A stretch of DNA of 6,864 nucleotides from Candidatus Kaiserbacteria bacterium RIFCSPLOWO2_01_FULL_54_13 (GTDB lineage: Bacteria > Patescibacteriota > Minisyncoccia > Phycocordibacterales > UBA2100), in contig MFLZ01000012.1 in assembly GCA_001781685.1 (NCBI GenBank), positions 3,906 to 10,769 on the forward strand. Reading direction: 5' to 3'. The notes under the pieces were generated by a model. The model did not search any database. It was given only the letters and a program-made list of their open reading frames with translations, and was not told the origin of the DNA. The first letter of the stretch is position 1, and every line of letters starts with the position of its first letter. Below, piece after piece: positions 1-4,057 of the stretch. Made by a program: the position numbers and the translations under genes.

Positions 1-1172
1 ACAACAGAGATGGAGCCGTCGGAGCGGCACGATCCTTTGATACGTCCCATCGCGTCTCGCCCCCAGAGACAGACAACGCCTCCACGCTCCTCCATAATAG
101 AATTCGCGGCAAGCCCGAGAAGCGCCGGCTTCCACTCGGGAGAGCCGAGTACGACGATCTTTTCGCCCGATTTGAATCGCGTTCGTACGCTCCTCTTCGC
201 TGCTCGAACGAGTGAAGCAACGACACTTTTTCGCTTTGCATTGAGCTCTTCAAGATGTGCCGCGAGCCGCTCCGCCTCGCCGCCATCCAGTGTCGTAAGG
301 AGCCTGAATGCAAACTCCGGTTCGTCCATGCGAGACGCCGCGTTGATCCTCGGCGCGATTGAAAACGCGACATCGTTCTCGGTAAGCTCACTCTTGCGCA
401 GACGAAGTCTGTTACACAGTGCGACGAGCCCCAAGCGCGGCGATTTGCGCAACACCTTGAGACCGAAGTGCGCGAGTACACGATTTTCTCCAACCAAGGG
501 GACGAGGTCGGCAATCGTTGCGATTGCGACAAGATCCAAAAGCCACTTCTCCCACCCCTCGGAGATTTTTGTGAACGACTCAATGCCGCGCTTCTTACCT
601 TCGGAGAGCATCGCTTGAACGAACTTGAACGCGACGGCAGCGCCGCAGAGATCGCGAAATGGATAGTCTCCCAATTTCGGATTGAGTACCGCGACACAAT
701 CTGGCAATCCGCCAGCTGGCGGACCCGTGACTTCATGGTGGTCGGTGATAACGACATCAACCCCCTTCTCCTTGGCATGCGCGACAGCGTCAATCGCGTT
801 CGTGCCAACGTCGACCGTGATAACGAGCGACACACCGCTCTCCGCGAGCTCCTCTATCGCCTCCTTATGAAATCCATACCCCTCGCGATCGCGATGCGGG
901 ATGTAGACTTCGAAGTTCTCGTACGCGATTTTCTTAAAAAAATCCCAGAGGAGTGCCGCGCCGGGAATCCCGTCGCAATCGAAGTCGGCATAAATCGCGA
1001 TACGTTCGTTGTTCTGAATAGCAGAGAGAACGCGAGCCACTGCCAGATCCATTCCTCCCAAGAGAAACGGCGAATGCGTATCCCGCTCGTAATCGGGATT
1101 GAGAAACGTCTGTATATCGGCTTCCGCGATGATGCCGCGTTTCGCGAGAAGTCCCCTCACAAAATCGGACAT
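1..1172 (-). CDS. recJ: Single-stranded-DNA-specific exonuclease RecJ, N-terminal part (3' end runs off window)
   Basis: DHH/DHHA1-family 5'-3' single-strand DNA exonuclease of recombination and repair, cytoplasmic. It needs divalent metal ions bound by conserved Asp/His residues. 390 residues are visible; RecJ proteins are usually about 560-580, so the C-terminal OB-fold and the rest of DHHA1 lie outside. Motifs seen: ADFDCDG (62-68), the RDREGYG stretch (94-100), ITVDVGTNA (118-126, metal Asp 121), the DHH signature VVITDHH (140-146), LCGAAVAFK of the linker domain, and KGSCRSDG near the window edge (378-385), which matches the usual G-S-G-R-S loop with Cys replacing the second Gly. After motif I the sequence reads GIPGAA where E. 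coli RecJ has ATSTA. The ATG at 1172 is chosen because an in-frame stop lies just upstream and the N-terminus starts like other RecJ proteins. There is no properly spaced Shine-Dalgarno; a -10-like TACAAT ends 7 nt before the ATG, so the mRNA may be leaderless. Confidence 0.95.
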   Translation of the reverse strand, partial: MSDFVRGLLAKRGIIAEADIQTFLNPDYERDTHSPFLLGGMDLAVARVLSAIQNNERIAIYADFDCDGIPGAALLWDFFKKIAYENFEVYIPHRDREGYGFHKEAIEELAESGVSLVITVDVGTNAIDAVAHAKEKGVDVVITDHHEVTGPPAGGLPDCVAVLNPKLGDYPFRDLCGAAVAFKFVQAMLSEGKKRGIESFTKISEGWEKWLLDLVAIATIADLVPLVGENRVLAHFGLKVLRKSPRLGLVALCNRLRLRKSELTENDVAFSIAPRINAASRMDEPEFAFRLLTTLDGGEAERLAAHLEELNAKRKSVVASLVRAAKRSVRTRFKSGEKIVVLGSPEWKPALLGLAANSIMEERGGVVCLWGRDAMGRIKGSCRSDGSISV

Positions 1173-1195
1173 GCATCGTATTGTATACTACCTCC
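1173..1195. promoter_or_regulatory. Divergent, overlapping promoters between recJ and the HIT remnant
   Basis: The two divergent starts are separated by only 23 bp. On the minus strand TACAAT (1185-1180) matches the -10 consensus in 5 of 6 positions and ends 7 nt before the recJ ATG. On the plus strand TATACT (1184-1189) also matches 5 of 6 and ends 6 nt before the HIT-remnant ATG at 1196. The two -10 boxes overlap through the palindrome GTATAC (1183-1188). With the usual 6-7 nt from -10 to transcription start, both transcripts would begin at or next to the A of their start codon. I see no convincing -35 box on either side. The -10 matches are observed; promoter activity and leaderless transcription are inferred. 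Confidence 0.4.
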
Positions 1196-1327
1196 ATGAG
1201 CACCGACTGCATCTTCTGGAAAATCATCCGCGGGGAACTTCCCAGCTACAAAGTGTACGAGGACGATTTGACGGTTGCATTGATCGACATGCGCGGTTCA
1301 CTATTTCGTGATACAAATGCTGCATGA
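1196..1327 (+). pseudogene. 5' remnant of a HIT-family gene (43 codons)
   Basis: The frame starts MSTDCIFWKIIRGELPSYKV and aligns without gaps to the start of the intact HIT protein encoded at 1819-2232: from Asp 4, 20 of the first 30 residues are identical. Similarity stops at about codon 33 (ID-M-R, against LD-I-R in the intact copy). The last ten residues are unrelated and the frame closes at TGA 1325-1327. The catalytic HxHxH region is absent and the second cysteine of the N-terminal C-x-x-C pair is Trp, so HIT activity is not expected. Divergence from the intact copy points to an old paralogue and not a fresh duplication. Its stop overlaps the hicB start (ATGA, 1324-1327), so it may still be translated as a short leader coupled to hicB. 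Both HIT copies are preceded by the same ATACTAC (1185-1191 and 1804-1810). Confidence 0.8.
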
Positions 1328-1584
1328 GTTATACCTATCGTGTCATCATTAAACCGGACGAGGGAGGATTCCACGCCTTCGTCCCCGCGCTTCCCGGTTG
1401 TCACACATGGGGTAAGACCATCAACGAGGCGCGCGAGATGGTACGCGATGCCATCAATGTGTACCTTCGCAGTGTGATTGCGGACGGGCAGCCAGTTCCC
1501 GAAGACTTGGGGATGGAGCTCTTTGAGACCGTGTCCGCACCAAAGGGAAAGCGGCGCTCCTCACGATCGGCCGTTCATGTCTAG
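1324..1584 (+). CDS. hicB: HicB-family antitoxin
   Basis: 86-residue HicB/UPF0150-type antitoxin, expected to bind and neutralise HicA. Seen: an N-terminal beta-rich stretch YRVIIKPDEGGFHAFVPALP, the family hallmark LPGCHTWG (23-30), the helix INEAREMVRDAINVYL (33-48) and the closing G-x-P-V-P-E (55-60). This is the partial RNase H-like fold of HicB. Many HicB proteins carry a C-terminal ribbon-helix-helix or helix-turn-helix DNA-binding domain. Here only a short basic tail follows (residues 72-86, rich in Lys, Arg and Ser), so autoregulation by DNA binding is doubtful. The gene order is antitoxin first, and the frame overlaps hicA by 8 bp. The start at 1324 overlaps the stop of the HIT remnant. 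The upstream TGATACAAA (1309-1317) resembles an extended -10 and would place transcription start at or very near the ATG. No Shine-Dalgarno is visible. Confidence 0.88.
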   Translation: MSYTYRVIIKPDEGGFHAFVPALPGCHTWGKTINEAREMVRDAINVYLRSVIADGQPVPEDLGMELFETVSAPKGKRRSSRSAVHV

Positions 1585-1804
1585 ACTCCCCCGGGTCAAC
1601 GCGCGCAAACTCATCCGTGTCCTACGCAAGCTTGGGTTCGTCGAACACCTCGAACGTGGCACATCACACCTCGTCTTTTCTCATCCTGACGGCCGGCGTA
1701 CAATCGTTGCCCGCCATGGCTCGCGCGATATCAAGAAAGGAACGCTCGCCGGGATACTCAGGGACATCAATATTTCTTCCGCAGAATTCCGCGATCTGCT
1801 TTAA
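1577..1804 (+). CDS. hicA: HicA-family mRNA interferase toxin
   Basis: 75-residue HicA/YcfA-type toxin with a double-stranded-RNA-binding-like fold, which in characterised members cuts mRNA independently of the ribosome and halts growth. Seen: N-terminal helix NARKLIRVLRKLGF (8-21), the active-site strand RGTSHLVFSHPDG with the catalytic His at 31, then the strand TIVARHGS and the C-terminal helix KKGTLAGILRDINIS (53-67). Length and motif order are complete for the family, so the toxin looks intact. The ATG at 1577 lies inside the end of hicB (8-bp overlap), implying translational coupling with its antitoxin. An upstream in-frame extension to 1478 would only read hicB sequence in another frame and is not used. 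The stop at 1802-1804 is 8 nt before the first possible HIT start. Confidence 0.9.
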   Translation: MSRLPRVNARKLIRVLRKLGFVEHLERGTSHLVFSHPDGRRTIVARHGSRDIKKGTLAGILRDINISSAEFRDLL

Positions 1805-1818
1805 TACTACGCATGCAT

Positions 1819-2232
1819 ATGTCTGACTGCGTCTTCTGCAAAATAGTCCGGGGCGAGTTGCCGAGCTTCAAGGTCTACGAGGACGAAGACACGATTGCGT
1901 TTCTCGACATCCGCCCAGTAAACGCTGGCCACACCCTAGTGGCCCCGAAGAAACATTCGCACAACATCTTCGACATCGCACCAGAAGATTGGGCTGCAAC
2001 TACTGAGGCAGTGCGCAAGCTCGCGATCGCGATTGAAAAAGGGCTCAATGCCGACGGAGTCAACATTGCGATGAACAACCGCGAGCACGCGGGGCAGATC
2101 ATCGATCACCCGCACGTGCACATCATTCCCCGCTTCAAGGGCGACGGACTGAAGCTCATGCCGCAGCGGATATATCAGGACGGAGAGGCGGAGGCATCCG
2201 CAGGAAAAATCCGAGCTGAGCTTCTGCGCTGA
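1819..2232 (+). CDS. HIT-family nucleotide hydrolase (HINT-like)
   Basis: 137-residue histidine triad protein, probably a purine nucleoside phosphoramidase or dinucleotide hydrolase of the HINT branch, cytoplasmic. Seen: N-terminal CVFCKIVRGELPS with the Cys pair at 4 and 7 (with later His residues a possible zinc site, as in many bacterial HIT proteins), the FLDIRPVNAGHTLVAPKKH strand-helix core (28-46), NIAMNNREHAGQIIDHPHVH, and the catalytic triad HPHVHII at 97-103 with nucleophile His 99. The length is full for the family. Start choice: ATGs occur at 1813 (MHMSDC) and 1819 (MSDC); 1819 matches the N-terminus of the upstream remnant and of relatives, but 1813 is possible. No Shine-Dalgarno is visible. 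It follows hicA by 14 nt and may be co-transcribed, or use a weak -10-like AATACT (1803-1808). The TGA stop falls inside the inverted repeat that follows. Confidence 0.93.
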   Translation: MSDCVFCKIVRGELPSFKVYEDEDTIAFLDIRPVNAGHTLVAPKKHSHNIFDIAPEDWAATTEAVRKLAIAIEKGLNADGVNIAMNNREHAGQIIDHPHVHIIPRFKGDGLKLMPQRIYQDGEAEASAGKIRAELLR

Positions 2233-2309
2233 GCGGGAGCATTTTGAAGCCGAGGACCTCGTTCGAAGCGAAGCCTGTCCCACAGGCGAGAAATGCTCCC
2301 GCTCAGCGC
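2226..2309. repeat. Perfect 19-bp inverted repeat with three nested mini-hairpins; probable bidirectional terminator
   Basis: The left arm GCGCTGAGCGGGAGCATTT (2226-2244) is the exact reverse complement of the right arm at 2291-2309. The 46-nt loop contains three perfect, directly abutting small stems: CGAG-GAC-CTCG (2251-2261), TTCG-AAG-CGAA (2262-2272) and GCCTGT-CCC-ACAGGC (2273-2287). Each has a 3-nt loop. The whole element therefore folds as a cloverleaf-like four-way junction on either strand. It lies between convergent genes: the HIT stop (2230-2232) is in the left arm and the stop of the minus-strand surface-protein gene (2311-2309) begins at the right edge. Position suggests transcription termination or mRNA 3'-end protection for both genes, but neither side has a classical U-tract. 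The fold is read directly from the sequence; the function is inferred. It could also be a dispersed palindromic repeat. Confidence 0.75.
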
Positions 2310-3985
2310 TATGTGCCGGGGCACACGAACTCGCAGTTAGTGCCCGTGCGTCCGACCCACTGGCCGTTCGGGCACTGTCTAGCGTCGGCGGGGCACGCGA
2401 TAAGCTCGTTTTGACACCGCCCCTCGTAGAGGAACGTCGCACCGGAAGCATTGAGCAAGCAACGGTTCCCATACGTCTGCGGCCCCGGTGTCGGCAGCAT
2501 GCAGTAGGGCGGCGTACGGCGACACGCGGGCTCCGGCGGCTGACCGCACACCGGCACATACTCCATCGTGCAGTACACCTGGGCCGCTCCCACGCGCACC
2601 GTCGTTGAGGTCTTCGCCTCTTGCCCGGAGGAATCGCGGACAACAACGGTAATCGTGTACGTACCGGCAGAGCTGTACGCGTGCGTGAAGCTCGTCGTCT
2701 GCACAAAGGCTTCGCGTGCAGCATACGTCGCCATAGGCATCGGAGTAAGGTGTTCGTCGCCCCACGTGATTGAATACGTCAGCTGCCCGTTTTCTGGATC
2801 GCTTGCGTTCACAGCCCATGTGCCGGTCTCATTAACACTGAGTGTCGTCGGGCCGGAAAATCCCGAAATGACCGGAGGCTTGTTCGTGGCTGAGTCGAAG
2901 TACGCCGTGCAATACGCTGGCGCCTGCCACACGCACGCGCGGAGCGTGCACATCGCGGGACCATTCGGCGTCTCACGAGAGCAATTGTTGCAACCGTCGT
3001 ACCATGCCCTGCAGCGCGGATCGTTCGCAGGATCAGCGCTCGAATCCCTGCACGCTCCCTCGTAAAGGAATGTAGCGCCGTCGGCCTGCATCATGCAGCG
3101 ATTGCTATACGTCTGCTGAATTGGATTGCACGGGGTTGTGATGCAGACGATTGTGTGTGAGCCACACACTGGCATGTACTCTTTCGTGCACGCGACCGGA
3201 CCAACGTAAATCGTAGCTGTTGCGACAACAGTGCTCGGGATGCCACTCGGGCCGGGAGGACCAAAGTATCCAAAGTGGACGAGCTGTACCGTATAGGTTC
3301 CGTTCGATGTGTATGTGTGTGTGAGGGTGTGCGGGCCATAGCACCACGGAGTGTCTCCCGTGCATGGAAATGTGTACTCGCCCCCATCGCCAAAAACGAC
3401 CTTGTACTCGCCTGCGTCGGCAACGAACCGGGAGTTTGCAAGCTGGACGTTCGTCTTGAACGTAACCGTAAGGGGAGCACTCCCGCGCTGCGGCTCTACA
3501 AAGAAGCGTCCAGTGGCGCCGCTGCCTTCCCCGGACATGCCGCACCAAATCCTGATGCGTTCGCGAGAAAGCGGACCGAGAGAGCCAACGGCGGAAACGC
3601 CCTGCGCGGCTTGCCAGCGGGCGACCGCGTCGCGCGTCATGGAGCCGAAGTACCCTGTCGCACTCGCGGTGAGGTAGCCCTCGGAGCGCAGAAATTCCTG
3701 CAAGCTCGCAACGTCTTCGCCTTGCACTCCAAGCGAGAGGTTGCGGGTAAGAATTGCGCAGATGTGGTGTCTCATCGGCATTTGGCCCGGCGCTTGAACT
3801 GAAACGGTCGGAGGAGAGGCAGGTTGGCCTTGCAGAGCATTAAGTTGCGCTGTGAGTTCTACCACCTTCGCGAGTAGCGCTTTTATTTGCGCCTGGATAT
3901 CATCAATCGTGAGTGCAGAAGCGAAAAGAGGCGCGCCCACAAGAATGCAGACTGCCACAACTATGGTGAAATTGCGCCTCATCAT
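2309..3985 (-). CDS. Secreted peptidoglycan-binding, PKD- and Kazal-like-domain protein (558 aa)
   Basis: Predicted exported surface protein, exact function unknown. In order: a signal peptide (1-24, basic MMRR then a hydrophobic core ending FASA); a short coiled coil (about 26-52, IQAQIKALLAKVVELTAQLN); a PG_binding_1-type domain (about 76-149, including LQEFLRSEGY and GYFGSMTRDAVARWQ) bracketed by Cys 76 and 148; a PKD domain (about 161-261, VFGDGG, THTYTSNGTY); a Kazal-like module (266-312, EYMPVCG, YSNRC); a CRAWYDGCNNC six-Cys module (325-359); a second PKD domain (about 369-466, TWGDEH, THAYSSAGTY); a second Kazal-like module with a longer middle loop (472-524); and a Cys-rich tail (531-555, CPADARQCPNGQWVGRTG). 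The start is MM at 3985; the second ATG at 3982 is equally good. It lies 72 bp downstream of its paralogue on the same strand, so co-transcription is likely, although a weak -10-like TAAGAT (4017-4012) occurs in the gap. Many paired cysteines suggest disulfide folding outside the membrane. Confidence 0.88.
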   Translation of the reverse strand: MMRRNFTIVVAVCILVGAPLFASALTIDDIQAQIKALLAKVVELTAQLNALQGQPASPPTVSVQAPGQMPMRHHICAILTRNLSLGVQGEDVASLQEFLRSEGYLTASATGYFGSMTRDAVARWQAAQGVSAVGSLGPLSRERIRIWCGMSGEGSGATGRFFVEPQRGSAPLTVTFKTNVQLANSRFVADAGEYKVVFGDGGEYTFPCTGDTPWCYGPHTLTHTYTSNGTYTVQLVHFGYFGPPGPSGIPSTVVATATIYVGPVACTKEYMPVCGSHTIVCITTPCNPIQQTYSNRCMMQADGATFLYEGACRDSSADPANDPRCRAWYDGCNNCSRETPNGPAMCTLRACVWQAPAYCTAYFDSATNKPPVISGFSGPTTLSVNETGTWAVNASDPENGQLTYSITWGDEHLTPMPMATYAAREAFVQTTSFTHAYSSAGTYTITVVVRDSSGQEAKTSTTVRVGAAQVYCTMEYVPVCGQPPEPACRRTPPYCMLPTPGPQTYGNRCLLNASGATFLYEGRCQNELIACPADARQCPNGQWVGRTGTNCEFVCPGT

Positions 3986-3991
3986 GGACTA

Positions 3992-4007
3992 GTGACGTTG
4001 GTGTCAC
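3992..4007. repeat. Small inverted repeat just upstream of the 558-aa surface-protein gene
   Basis: GTGAC (3992-3996) and GTCAC (4003-4007) form a 5-bp stem with a 6-nt loop. The element ends 6 nt before the start codon at 3985, in the 72-bp gap between the two paralogous surface-protein genes. It could be a weak operator or a structure around the ribosome-binding region; no Shine-Dalgarno is evident between it and the start. A 5-bp palindrome can arise by chance, so this is only a candidate. Confidence 0.25.
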
Positions 4008-4057
4008 CCCCATCTTACTTGTTCATCGTAGAAATCACCAGAGCGATACTCGTGCGG

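Noticed and set aside
1190..1195. GGAGGT on the minus strand as a Shine-Dalgarno for recJ
   Set aside because: It lies 17 nt from the ATG, too far, and would be upstream of the predicted -10, so not in the transcript if that promoter is used.
10..1199. Long plus-strand open frames across the recJ region
   Set aside because: They are antisense to RecJ, whose minus-strand frame carries all the family motifs; their translations are rich in Arg/Ser and show no recognisable domain.
1478..1576. Upstream extension of hicA to an ATG at 1478
   Set aside because: The added residues overlap hicB in another frame and do not resemble HicA; the ATG at 1577 gives the family-typical 75 residues and the usual short overlap.
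2226..2309. Cloverleaf fold as a tRNA or integron attC site
   Set aside because: The stems are 19, 4, 4 and 6 bp with 3-nt loops; there is no 7-nt anticodon loop, T-loop sequence or CCA end, and no attC core sites or integron gene nearby.
1936..2819. Minus-strand open frames of 262 and 146 codons across the HIT gene and the end of the surface-protein gene
   Set aside because: They run antisense to the HIT gene or in the wrong frame of the 558-aa protein, and cross the inverted repeat; composition is Arg-rich shadow sequence.
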